DNA from: Bacillus sp. FJAT-29790
Lineage (GTDB): Bacteria > Bacillota > Bacilli > Bacillales > Cytobacillaceae
Direction: 5' to 3'
Length of the DNA: 64,000 nucleotides
Assembly (NCBI RefSeq): GCF_019039215.1
Contig: NZ_JAHNZZ010000001.1
Location: forward strand, 1,400,263 to 1,464,262
Of this stretch, positions 1 through 7,902 are shown in pieces. How positions within the stretch are numbered: the first letter of the stretch is position 1; every line of letters starts with the position of its first letter. The notes under the pieces were generated by a model that was given only the letters and a program-made list of their open reading frames with translations, made no database searches and was not told where the DNA came from. A program made the translations under genes and the position numbers.

Positions 1-686
1 ATAGATTCGATCAAAGGTGCTTCTATTAAACAAGGTATCCATCAGACCATAGTTAGCTATTAATCCATCTGTCTAGGGCGTTTTGAATGAGCTTAATTGC
101 TAGATTTGAATTAGATTAGATAGTTACATATCAGGCCTGTTCTATGAAGTTCTTTTAACGATCGATCCATCCATTTCCTCTTTGTTAGTTTTCGAAAAAG
201 TAATAGGACTTAAATGAAAGGGCTTTCAAAAGTATCACTTATTAAAAGTTGGCTCACCCTAAAAGCGAAAAATGACATCTTCCCTGGAAGATTAACTGCT
301 AGTTTATTTTAACCCAGCTAGGTACCCATTTGGGTCGCAGATTGCATCCCCCTTCCTCTTTACAAGTACCTATCTTCCCAAAGTATGAATGAGGAAAAGA
401 TAATCGCATTCCTATTTCTCTATAATAAAAATATAAATGCATAGATTAATAATGTCAACTAAATTTTCTCAATATATTCTATTTTTCGATCTATTTAAAT
501 AGATTAATCACTATAACTAATGGGTTTATTAACTATTACTTTCAAAACCTTATTGATTCAACCTGGAGGGATTTATATTAAAAATATTCTAAATAATTTA
601 GACAATAGTATTCTAATAAATAAAAATAGTGTCAAACTGTATAAAAAATACCCATTTCTAAGTGAATAAAAGTTTTCCAAAACAAT
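1..686. other. Intergenic stretch, no gene seen
   Basis: AT-rich DNA with no frame that carries a convincing ribosome binding site or a recognisable protein on either strand. I see no tRNA, riboswitch or mobile element in it. It probably holds the 3' flank of a gene lying outside the window. Confidence 0.5.
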
Positions 687-688
687 AA

Positions 689-718
689 AAAAAGGCAGCT
701 ACATGTTCTGCCTTTTTG
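689..718 (-). terminator. Intrinsic terminator of the kbl-tdh unit
   Basis: The arms AAAGGCAG and CTGCCTTT enclose a nine-base loop, and on the minus strand the hairpin is followed by a run of T. It lies directly after the tdh stop codon and so closes the kbl-tdh transcription unit. Confidence 0.7.
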
Positions 719-731
719 TTTGTATTCATTA

Positions 732-1670
732 TTATTTTCGAAGTTTATCTAACATATCTGCTGTCATTTTCGCAAGATCGTATTCGGCTTTAAATCCCCA
801 TTCTTCCATTGCTGAAGTTGCATCAATTGAATTAGGCCAGCTGTTGGCAATTTGTTGGCGGACAGGATCGACATCATAGGAAATTTCAAAGCCAGGAATT
901 GACTTCCGAATCTCAGCAGCAATTTCTTCTGGTTCAAAGCTCATTGCTGTGACATTAAAGGCATTGCGGTGCTTTAATTTCGAAGCGTCCGCTTCCATTA
1001 GGTCCACAATTGCATTCAACGCATCCGGCATATACATCATATCCATATACGTGCCTTTATTAATATAAGAAGTATAGCGGCCATTTTTGATTGCCTCGTA
1101 GTAAATTTCAACGGCATAATCCGTTGTTCCGCCTCCTGGAGGTGTTACATACGAAATTAATCCAGGGAAGCGCAAACCTCTCGTATCAACGCCAAATTTA
1201 TGAAAATAATAATCACCCAGCAATTCTCCCGCAACTTTGTTTACCCCATACATCGTAGTTGGACGCTGAACCGTATCCTGAGGGGTCATATCTTTCGGAG
1301 TTGACGGACCGAATGCGCCGATCGAGCTCGGCGTGAAAAACTGACAGTTTAATTCCCTTGCTGTTTCAAGTGCGTTCATTAGGCCGCCCATATTTAAATT
1401 CCATGCAAAAACAGGATTCGCTTCTGCAGTAGCTGAAAGAAGAGCAGCCATATGAATGACTGTATCCACATTATGTTTCCTTGCTGTCTCAATCATCGTC
1501 TTTGTATCTGTGACATCGACAACTTCAAATGGACCAGAAAGGGCTGTTTCGGAATCATTTTTCCGAATATCGGTTGCGATTACATTGTCATTCCCGTAAA
1601 TATTTCTAAGCTTTAATGTCAACTCAGAACCAATTTGCCCTAAAGCACCTGTAATAAAAATCCGCTTCAT
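732..1670 (-). CDS. tdh: L-threonine 3-dehydrogenase, SDR type
   Basis: A 312-aa extended short-chain dehydrogenase that resembles the NAD-dependent, metal-free L-threonine 3-dehydrogenases. It would oxidise threonine to 2-amino-3-ketobutyrate, the substrate of Kbl encoded just upstream. The Rossmann motif GALGQIG is at residues 8-14, the Ser115/Ser116 region and the catalytic pair Tyr141 and Lys145 (YxxxK) are present, and the length fits the family. The ATG has a GAGGGG ribosome binding site about six bases before it. Unusually, a 230-bp repeat sits between kbl and this gene, so expression depends on read-through or on a promoter in the repeat. A generic NAD-dependent epimerase is the only alternative, and the kbl neighbour argues against it. 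Confidence 0.9.
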   Translation of the reverse strand: MKRIFITGALGQIGSELTLKLRNIYGNDNVIATDIRKNDSETALSGPFEVVDVTDTKTMIETARKHNVDTVIHMAALLSATAEANPVFAWNLNMGGLMNALETARELNCQFFTPSSIGAFGPSTPKDMTPQDTVQRPTTMYGVNKVAGELLGDYYFHKFGVDTRGLRFPGLISYVTPPGGGTTDYAVEIYYEAIKNGRYTSYINKGTYMDMMYMPDALNAIVDLMEADASKLKHRNAFNVTAMSFEPEEIAAEIRKSIPGFEISYDVDPVRQQIANSWPNSIDATSAMEEWGFKAEYDLAKMTADMLDKLRK

Positions 1671-1710
1671 ATGAACCCCTCATCTTCCCTGTTGGTAAAA
1701 TTTTTTCTCT

Positions 1711-1940
1711 AGTCTCTTTTCGCATATATTGATGTTTTTAACCTTCAAAGTTGGCCCGTTGATTTCCGCTGCGGATACTTGCTTTCCGCGGGGAGGGACG
1801 GGAGCCTCCTCGGCGTTACCGCCTGTGGGGTCTCCTGTTCCCTTTATTTCCCGCTGGAGTCAAGTGCCCTCCGCTCCAATCAACTCAGAGCGTTATATAA
1901 AGTCATACTTAAAAAGCAACAAAATATACGAAAACAGCCT
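1711..1940 (+). repeat. 230-bp fold-back repeat, copy 1 (MITE-like)
   Basis: First of three copies in the window (others at 33361-33590 and 63941 onward). The ends are imperfect terminal inverted repeats built on AGGCTGTTTTCG and its complement. The GC-rich core is itself palindromic (GTTGATTTCCGCTGCGGA against TCCGCTCCAATCAAC, and GACGGGAG against CTCCCGTT). It encodes no transposase. It lies between kbl and tdh. The size and structure fit a non-autonomous element moved in trans, or a structured dispersed repeat. Confidence 0.8.
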
Positions 1941-2077
1941 TTTTCTTAAACACTTTCCGTTTGCTTGAATATCTATATTTCGAAAAAAAATACGAACGGG
2001 GCGATTTGCCTGATGGGAACCGTTTTATAAATCCCTCTTCTCAGATGGTAAATCTAACCCCGTTTTTCAAAATGCGA

Positions 2078-3268
2078 TTAAATAATACCCATTTCTTTCC
2101 CGACTTTTTCATAGATGGCAATCGCGTTATCAAGCATTTCCTTCGTATGAGCAGCTGAAGGCATGTTTCTGACCCTTCCTGTACCACGTGGAACAGTTGG
2201 GAACACAATCGATTTTGCATAGACGCCTTCTTCATTTAACTTTTTGCTGAAATCTTGGGTTTTCACTTCATCGCCAATAATACATGGCGTGATTGGCGTT
2301 TCACTTTCACCAATATCAAACCCTAATTTCTTTAAGCCAGCTTTTAAGTAGTTCGCATTTTCCCATAGCTTTTCGTTCAGCTCCGTGCTTTCCATTAAAA
2401 GATCGATCGCTTTCATACTTGCAGCTACATCAGCAGGTGTTAATGATGTTGAGAAAAGGAATGGTCTGCTTCGAACTTTCAGCCAGTCAATCAATTCTTG
2501 CTTCCCGGCTACATATCCGCCGACAACACCGATTGCTTTTGAAAGTGTTCCGATTTGGAAATCAATTTTATCGGATAAGCCGAAGTGCTTAACAGTACCA
2601 GCGCCATCCCCTAATACACCTGAACCATGGGCATCATCAACATATGTGATCAGATCAAATTCTTCAGCAATATCAACGATTTCAGGAAGTTTCGCAATAT
2701 CTCCGTCCATAGAGAAAACACCGTCTGTAATGATCATAATCTTATTGTAAAGGCCAGATTCCTTTGCTTCTTTCGCTTTTGTTCGTAAATCCTCCATATC
2801 AGAATGGTTCACACGGATGATCTTTGCTCTTGATAAGCGGCAGCCGTCAATGATTGAAGCATGATTTAATTCATCAGAAAGAATCGCATCGTTTTTGTCC
2901 ATTACAGCTGAAATCGCAGCCATATTACAATTGAAGCCTGATTGGTAGGCAATCGCAGCCTCTGTATGTTTGAATTCAGCTAATTTTTCTTCCAGCTTTA
3001 CGTGAATATCCATCGTTCCGTTAATCGTCCGAACTGCCCCCGCGCCAACGCCATACTTGTTGATCGCTTCTTTAGCAGCTTCTTTCAATCGGTTATCTGT
3101 CGCTAACCCTAAATAGTTATTTGATGAAAGATTGATTAATTCTCTGCCATTAATTTTGATCATTGGACCGTTTGGGCTTTCTAGTGGGTCGATTACATTA
3201 TATAAACCCTTCCCCTTTAAATCTTCCAGGTTTTCTTTTAAAAAAGCATCTAATGTTTTGCTTGACAT
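2078..3268 (-). CDS. kbl: Glycine C-acetyltransferase (2-amino-3-ketobutyrate CoA ligase)
   Basis: A PLP-dependent alpha-oxoamine synthase of 396 aa, the usual size. It cleaves 2-amino-3-ketobutyrate with CoA to glycine and acetyl-CoA, completing threonine breakdown with Tdh. Visible active-site features are His136 in SDELNHAS, Asp211 and His214 in DDAHGSG, and the PLP lysine Lys244 in [12 protein letters not shown]. The frame is open for 38 more codons upstream, but the second ATG of an ATG-ATG pair, seven bases after GGGGG, gives the family N-terminus MSSKTLDAF, so I used it. The preceding ATG would add one residue. Confidence 0.93.
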   Translation of the reverse strand: MSSKTLDAFLKENLEDLKGKGLYNVIDPLESPNGPMIKINGRELINLSSNNYLGLATDNRLKEAAKEAINKYGVGAGAVRTINGTMDIHVKLEEKLAEFKHTEAAIAYQSGFNCNMAAISAVMDKNDAILSDELNHASIIDGCRLSRAKIIRVNHSDMEDLRTKAKEAKESGLYNKIMIITDGVFSMDGDIAKLPEIVDIAEEFDLITYVDDAHGSGVLGDGAGTVKHFGLSDKIDFQIGTLSKAIGVVGGYVAGKQELIDWLKVRSRPFLFSTSLTPADVAASMKAIDLLMESTELNEKLWENANYLKAGLKKLGFDIGESETPITPCIIGDEVKTQDFSKKLNEEGVYAKSIVFPTVPRGTGRVRNMPSAAHTKEMLDNAIAIYEKVGKEMGII

Positions 3269-3339
3269 CATAAATCCCCCAATATCATATTTTATCCCGC
3301 GTGTCGTCTTCTTGAATACAAATGTATTTATACAGTGGA

Positions 3340-3365
3340 CACAAAAAACCTCGTAAAAACGAGAT
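3340..3365 (-). promoter_or_regulatory. Terminator-like hairpin in the kbl leader
   Basis: On the minus strand CTCGT and ACGAG form a five-pair stem with a TTTT loop, followed by GTTTTTTG. It lies about 80 bases before the kbl start and could be an attenuator or the end of a short upstream transcript. The stem is short, so this is tentative. Confidence 0.3.
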
Positions 3366-3726
3366 ATATAAAGGAACTTCATGTATTACTTTATCATATT
3401 TTTAATTTTTGTACATATAGCAAGGACAATATTTTTATATTTTTTATTTAGGAAAATGCCATTTCTTCTTAGTTTGTCCATTTATCTTAAAACCCACCTT
3501 AAAAAGAAATGCCATGAGGCTTAGAATAATAAAAATATTCAGAAACATGGAAGGATTATGAAGGAAGAACATTGAAATTATTTAGAAAGTAATTTCGTAA
3601 ATCTTATATAGGAAGTTCTTTTGGCCAAGTTCGAAAATATAGATAGAGTAATGCCGTTATTTTGGACTGACTTTTTTAAATGCATTGGATCTTTTTAATA
3701 AGTATTTATTTATATTTACTTTTTAT

Positions 3727-3741
3727 TTATATTAATTATAA
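3727..3741 (+). promoter_or_regulatory. PerR box upstream of katA
   Basis: TTATATTAATTATAA differs at one defined position from the PerR consensus TTATAATNATTATAA. It lies immediately upstream of the katA -35 element, a position that fits peroxide-sensing control of catalase by PerR, as known for katA in Bacillus. Confidence 0.7.
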
Positions 3742-3748
3742 ATAAATA

Positions 3749-3776
3749 TTGATTTTCTTTTGATAAGTGTTATCAT
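3749..3776 (+). promoter_or_regulatory. Probable sigma-A promoter of katA
   Basis: TTGATT and TATCAT are separated by 16 bases, with the PerR box just upstream. The GTG start follows about 50 bases later. Confidence 0.55.
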
Positions 3777-3825
3777 TAAAACATGAGTTACTTTTTAAAA
3801 TAATTAATTCAGGAGGTAATTTTTC

Positions 3826-5313
3826 GTGAATAAGAATGATAATCAAAAGAAATTGACTACTGCGGCAGGCGCCCCTGTTGCTGATAATCAGAACTCAATG
3901 ACAGCAGGTCCTAGAGGTCCGGTACTATTGCAGGATGTTTGGTTACTAGAAAAACTAGCTCATTTTGACAGAGAGGTTATTCCTGAGAGACGAATGCATG
4001 CGAAGGGATCCGGGGCATATGGTACGTTTACCGTCACTCATGACATTACAAAGTATACAAATGCGAAAGTTTTTTCTGAGATTGGTAAACAAACAGATAT
4101 GTTCGTTCGTTTCTCTACGGTTGCTGGTGAGCGCGGTGCAGCAGATGCCGAGCGTGATATTCGCGGATTTGCCATGAGATTTTATACCGAACAAGGAAAT
4201 TGGGATCTCGTTGGAAATAATACTCCCGTGTTCTTCTTCAGAGACCCGATGCAATTCCCTGATTTGAACCATGCTGTGAAGCGTGACCCGCGCACGAATA
4301 TGCGAAATGCTAACAACAACTGGGACTTCTGGACTTCACTGCCCGAAGCATTACACCAAGTGACAATTGTAATGAGTGACCGCGGGATTCCGAAGTCTTA
4401 CCGTACGATGCATGGGTTCGGCAGCCATACATTCAGTATGATCAATGATCAAAATGAGCGCGTATGGGTGAAATTCCACATGCGTTCGCAACAAGGCATT
4501 GAAAACTTCACTGACGAAGAGGCAGAGGTACTTGTTGGGAAAGACCGTGAAAGCCATCAAAGAGATCTTTATGAAAATATCGAAAATGGCAACTTCCCGA
4601 AATGGAAAATGTACATTCAAGTGATGACAGAGGAACAAGCAAATAGACACCCATACAACCCATTTGATTTAACAAAAGTATGGTATAAAAAGGACTTCCC
4701 TCTAATCGAGGTTGGAGAATGGGTGCTTAATCGCAATCCAGAAAACTATTTTGCTGAAGTCGAACAAGCTGCCTTTACACCGGCTAATGTCGTACCAGGT
4801 ATAGGCTTCTCCCCTGATAAAATGTTACAAGGCAGGTTATTCTCTTATGGTGATGCGCAACGTTATCGTTTAGGTGTGAACCACCATCAAATTCCTGTTA
4901 ACCAGCCAAAATGTCCGTTCCACAGCTACCACCGTGATGGAGCTATGAGAGTGGATGGAAATAAAGGCAGCACGATTCACTATGAACCAAACAGTTATGG
5001 TGAATGGAAGGAACAGCCGCAATATAAAGAACCATATCTTGCTCTCCAGGGGGATGCTGGACATTGGGATTTCAGAGAAGATGATGACAACTACTTTGAA
5101 CAACCTGGTCTCCTCTTCAACCTCATGACTAAAGAGCAACAACAAGTACTGTTTGAAAATACTGCTCGTAATATGAATGGTGTTGAAAGACATATTCAGA
5201 TTCGCCATATCAAACATTGCTATCAAGCGGATCCTGCTTACGGAGAAGGTGTAGCAAAAGCGATTGGGATTCCAATGAGTGAAGTCGAAGTGGAAGTAAG
5301 TGAAGGTAAATAA
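3826..5313 (+). CDS. katA: Catalase, monofunctional haem type
   Basis: A small-subunit catalase of 495 aa that splits hydrogen peroxide into water and oxygen in the cytoplasm. The catalytic His58 ([12 protein letters not shown]) and Asn131 (VGNNTPVFF) are present, as is the haem ligand Tyr341 in [12 protein letters not shown]. The start is GTG, nine bases after a perfect AGGAGG; no ATG in a better position exists. Length is slightly above B. subtilis KatA because of a Gln/Asn-rich N-terminus. The upstream PerR box points to induction by peroxide. It appears to be a single-gene unit; no separate katA terminator is obvious before the convergent toxin locus. Confidence 0.96.
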   Translation: MNKNDNQKKLTTAAGAPVADNQNSMTAGPRGPVLLQDVWLLEKLAHFDREVIPERRMHAKGSGAYGTFTVTHDITKYTNAKVFSEIGKQTDMFVRFSTVAGERGAADAERDIRGFAMRFYTEQGNWDLVGNNTPVFFFRDPMQFPDLNHAVKRDPRTNMRNANNNWDFWTSLPEALHQVTIVMSDRGIPKSYRTMHGFGSHTFSMINDQNERVWVKFHMRSQQGIENFTDEEAEVLVGKDRESHQRDLYENIENGNFPKWKMYIQVMTEEQANRHPYNPFDLTKVWYKKDFPLIEVGEWVLNRNPENYFAEVEQAAFTPANVVPGIGFSPDKMLQGRLFSYGDAQRYRLGVNHHQIPVNQPKCPFHSYHRDGAMRVDGNKGSTIHYEPNSYGEWKEQPQYKEPYLALQGDAGHWDFREDDDNYFEQPGLLFNLMTKEQQQVLFENTARNMNGVERHIQIRHIKHCYQADPAYGEGVAKAIGIPMSEVEVEVSEGK

Positions 5314-5371
5314 TTTTATTGACAAATATGGTGTCGCAAGAATTGTAATAGTTCCTAAACCCGTTCGTTTC

Positions 5372-5400
5372 TTTACTTTTAGGAAATTTATGTTTATAAT
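5372..5400 (+). promoter_or_regulatory. Promoter of the candidate antitoxin RNA
   Basis: TTTACT and a perfect TATAAT are 17 bases apart, pointing toward the toxin gene on the opposite strand. No open frame follows, so the product would be a short RNA starting near 5407. Confidence 0.5.
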
Positions 5401-5406
5401 TTTAGT

Positions 5407-5548
5407 ATAAAGATCATAAATTAAAAAAGAGTTCCGGTTGCACCCGGAACTCCCTGTACAGCTAGCTGCTTGAAGTGCAGCGACCAAATCCGAATAGAAG
5501 TAATCTACTCATACATTGGTGGTGCAGGGTAGGTTACTTCTTTTTATT
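5407..5548 (+). ncRNA. Candidate antisense antitoxin RNA (type I)
   Basis: A predicted RNA of about 140 nt. It runs from the promoter at 5372-5400 to an intrinsic terminator made of GAAGTAATCTAC (497-508 of this kilobase) and GTAGGTTACTTC (529-540), a 12-pair stem with one G-U pair, followed by TTTTTATTT. It is fully complementary to the 3' part of the toxin mRNA, including the stop codon. This convergent 3'-overlap layout is the one known for TxpA/RatA and BsrG/SR4 in B. subtilis. The RNA itself is inferred, not observed. Confidence 0.5.
5421..5452 (-). terminator. Terminator of the toxin mRNA
   Basis: GAGTTCCGG and CCGGAACTC form a nine-pair stem with a six-base loop, followed by a run of six T on the minus strand. 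It lies about 80 bases after the toxin stop codon, giving the long structured 3' untranslated region typical of type I toxin mRNAs. Confidence 0.7.
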
Positions 5549-5629
5549 TAAAGAAATACCAATTGCGATTACTGCAACGATTAATGTAGAAAAGCTTACT
5601 ACTAGGTTCATTGCATCATACGTAACCAT
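5534..5629 (-). CDS. Holin-like type I toxin peptide
   Basis: A 31-aa peptide, MVTYDAMNLV followed by a single hydrophobic segment (about residues 9-24) and the basic tail SLNKKKK-like end (ISLNKKK). This matches the putative holin-like toxin family (relatives of TxpA/BsrG): short, one membrane helix, lysine tail. The ATG follows a strong AAGGGGGTGA ribosome binding site. An extended -10 promoter lies about 70 bases upstream, a terminator lies about 80 bases downstream, and a promoter on the opposite strand faces it. High expression would be expected to disturb the membrane. Toxicity is inferred from the family and not shown by sequence. Confidence 0.75.
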   Translation of the reverse strand: MVTYDAMNLVVSFSTLIVAVIAIGISLNKKK

Positions 5630-5701
5630 CAGCGTCACCCCCTTTCTACTTTCAGAAATGGAGGCGGCCGCTGCCCACCCTGCAATTTACTGTACCCCTA
5701 A

Positions 5702-5707
5702 ATTATA
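5702..5707 (-). promoter_or_regulatory. Extended -10 promoter of the toxin gene
   Basis: On the minus strand TGGTATAAT is an extended -10 element with a perfect TATAAT. A possible -35 (TTGAGA) is 19 bases upstream, which is long, so the TG extension probably matters. Transcription would start near 5695, leaving a leader of about 65 bases. Confidence 0.6.
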
Positions 5708-5886
5708 CCATATAGGCAACTGAAACTCTCAAACGAATTTATTTTCCTCGTGTATTCTCTCTTCAATTTCCGCCGAAAACAACACCTTGGTTAATTTTGA
5801 TAATAAACGGATTTTGGCTATATTCAAAGCTTAAGGATAAGTCATACAATTTATTTTCTGTAAATATTGAATTAATACTGTCATTC

Positions 5887-5924
5887 AAAAAAAACAGGCT
5901 CCGTTCCAATTGAGAACGCAGCCT
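5887..5924 (-). terminator. Intrinsic terminator after the 52-aa gene
   Basis: AGGCTCCGTTC and GAACGCAGCCT form a stem with one internal mismatch; on the minus strand it is followed by eight T. The plus strand also has a T-rich tail, so it may work in both directions. Confidence 0.7.
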
Positions 5925-5933
5925 ATTTTTTAC

Positions 5934-6092
5934 TTACTCTTCCATAAAAACTCTCGCATAATACATACTCTCTTGATCAAGCTCACCATTTTTTAACATT
6001 TCGTCTAATGATATTTTCTGCTCTTCACTTGCAACCTGATAAGTCCCTGAAACATTTGGAGCAGGTTTATTTTTTTTGTTATTCACACGCAT
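5934..6092 (-). CDS. Small hypothetical protein, 52 aa
   Basis: A short polar frame beginning MRVNNKKNKPAP and ending ESMYYARVFMEE. An AAAGGAG site is six bases from the chosen ATG; an ATG two codons earlier is too close to that site. It is closed by a good terminator and shows normal codon use, which supports a real gene. The lysine/asparagine-rich N-terminus and acidic C-terminus give no recognisable family. Function unknown; no membrane segment or cysteine motif is visible. Confidence 0.6.
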   Translation of the reverse strand: MRVNNKKNKPAPNVSGTYQVASEEQKISLDEMLKNGELDQESMYYARVFMEE

Positions 6093-6299
6093 TTTCATCT
6101 CCTTTCATCCCATTACTAATTAAGATGTGATTTATTTTTTTATTTATACAAATATGGCGGGTTGGAGCCGAAAGTAATGGGTAAACCAAGTGGCTAACGG
6201 ACTGGTAAGGAACCTAGAACGTTGAAACCACTTCTCGCCAAAGGAGATTTGTTGTGTAAGTTAACTAGTTTAAAATAGATCCTTTATTTCAAAACCATG

Positions 6300-6440
6300 T
6301 TAATTTTTTTCGATACTTCTTCTAAAGAATTCAACAATGGGGATAGGTATTCGATATTTTTTATAGAAATCAACACTCTTCATTTGCGGATGAACTTCTA
6401 ATTCTTTTTTAATCAAATTGATAATATCTTCTTTTTTCAC
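6300..6440 (-). CDS. Small hypothetical protein, 46 aa
   Basis: A short frame with a GTG start seven bases after AAAGGTGA. The protein begins MKKEDIINLIKKELEVHP and ends VEFFRRSIEKN; it is basic, helical in character and without cysteines or a membrane segment. It lies 47 bases downstream of the YVTN propeller gene on the same strand and may be cotranscribed with it. I do not recognise the family. The ribosome binding site and coding character make it likely to be real. Confidence 0.55.
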   Translation of the reverse strand: MKKEDIINLIKKELEVHPQMKSVDFYKKYRIPIPIVEFFRRSIEKN

Positions 6441-6487
6441 TTGAATCACCTTTCATTGATTATTCATTCCTATCAAGATAACTCTGT

Positions 6488-7636
6488 TTAAAGTGTAAAG
6501 GGAGTAATGGCAATCGCCGTAGGACCAAACATATTCCCTAAGTCAATAGGGGAACCGATGACCGTATTAGTTGCAGTGTTAATGACAATAAGCCCCTTTT
6601 CACCACTGGTTATATAGGCACGAGAACCGTCCGGCGTGATGGCAATCCCTTCAGGAAATACTTTTTCGCCTAAAAAAATGGTAGTCAGAACGGTATTGGT
6701 TACAGTACTAATGACGGAAACCGTGCTGTTTAAGTCATTTGTCGTATAAACACGTGAACCATCAGGTGTGATTGCAACGCGATCAGGACCTATTCCATCT
6801 GAAAAGAGTGAAATGGTAGTCAGAACGGTATTGGTATCCGTATTAATGACGGAAACCGAATTGTCTGAGAAATTTGTTGTATAGGCAAGTGAACCATCAG
6901 GTGTAATAGCAATGTCTAAAGGACCAAAATCAAGGGGAGTGAGAGAAATAGTTGTCAGAAGAGTATTGGTTGCTGTATCAATGACGGAAACTGTGCCTAA
7001 GAAATTTGCCGTATAGACGCGAGAACCGTCCGGTGTGACAGCAATGCCAAAAGCACCTACTCCATCGGAACCGAGAGAAATAGTGGTTAGAAGGGTATTA
7101 GTTGCTGTATTAATGACGGAAACCGTACCGTTTAAATTTGCCGTATAGGCGCGCAAACCGTCCGGCGAGATAGCAATGCCATTAGAATTTAGAGATCCAT
7201 CATCGGAGAGAGAAATGGTAGTCAGAACGGTATTGGTTACAGTACTAATGACGGAAATTATATCGCTAAAATGTGTCACATAGGCACGGGAACCGTCCGG
7301 GGTAATAGCTAAAAAAAAAGGGGATGTTTCAACCGGAATCAAGTCGAAGACCGTATTGGTTGCAGTATTAATGACAGTGACCGTATTGTCTGAGAAATTT
7401 GTAGCATACGCAAACGGACCATAATCGATGGAGCTAATCGAACAAATTGGAATGATGCGTGTTCCAAATACACCAACGAGAATCAGTTTTCCTTCATCCA
7501 CTCTGAATATACGTCCTTGTATAATTTCACAACTTTCCGAAAGCCTAACGGAAATAAACTGGCCTTCTAATTCCTGGAGAGTCATCCTTAAATCTTGAAA
7601 ACATATGCTTCCCGGTTTTATTGGCTTTATTCCCAA
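6488..7636 (-). CDS. YVTN-type seven-bladed beta-propeller protein with Sm-like N-terminal domain
   Basis: A protein of about 382 aa. Residues about 20-70 look like a small beta-barrel (GQFISVRLSESCEIIQGRIF, then LILVGVFGTRIIPI), similar in style to the LSm-like domains of Bacillus coat-associated proteins. The rest is seven repeats with the signature ITPDGSRAYVT and INTATNTVLTTI, a YVTN/SMP-30-like propeller. There is no signal peptide. I chose a TTG start with AGGTG six bases upstream; a GTG three codons earlier lies within that site, and an ATG 17 codons further in has a poor site. Likely role is surface or spore-coat binding, but that is inference. Confidence 0.75.
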   Translation of the reverse strand: MGIKPIKPGSICFQDLRMTLQELEGQFISVRLSESCEIIQGRIFRVDEGKLILVGVFGTRIIPICSISSIDYGPFAYATNFSDNTVTVINTATNTVFDLIPVETSPFFLAITPDGSRAYVTHFSDIISVISTVTNTVLTTISLSDDGSLNSNGIAISPDGLRAYTANLNGTVSVINTATNTLLTTISLGSDGVGAFGIAVTPDGSRVYTANFLGTVSVIDTATNTLLTTISLTPLDFGPLDIAITPDGSLAYTTNFSDNSVSVINTDTNTVLTTISLFSDGIGPDRVAITPDGSRVYTTNDLNSTVSVISTVTNTVLTTIFLGEKVFPEGIAITPDGSRAYITSGEKGLIVINTATNTVIGSPIDLGNMFGPTAIAITPFTL

Positions 7637-7902
7637 AAATATCACCTCATATTGTATGTTTAATCATACTCATCATATGTATTGAAATTTGTGAAGCGTA
7701 GGATGTTGTCCAAATCAAGGAGTACAATTTTCTCAAATTAGGATTTGTTAAAAGATCTCAGGTGAAAATCCTTAGTTCAACTCCTTTTTCCTTTTTATCC
7801 ATTAAACTTTCCTACCTCCTAACTATAGAAACTCTAGTTTTATGAGAAAAAATCTTGTATTATGTAAAAATGGATTACTTATGGACAAAGTGGGGAATAT
7901 AA

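Noticed and set aside
1729..1968. Plus-strand open frame of 79 codons between kbl and tdh
   Set aside because: It lies almost wholly in the 230-bp repeat, has no ribosome binding site and its product is low-complexity translation of the GC-rich palindrome.
6120..6290. Slightly GC-richer unexplained stretch with AAGTGG/CCACTT arms
   Set aside because: No gene, no clear RNA fold and no second copy in the window; insufficient to call a feature.
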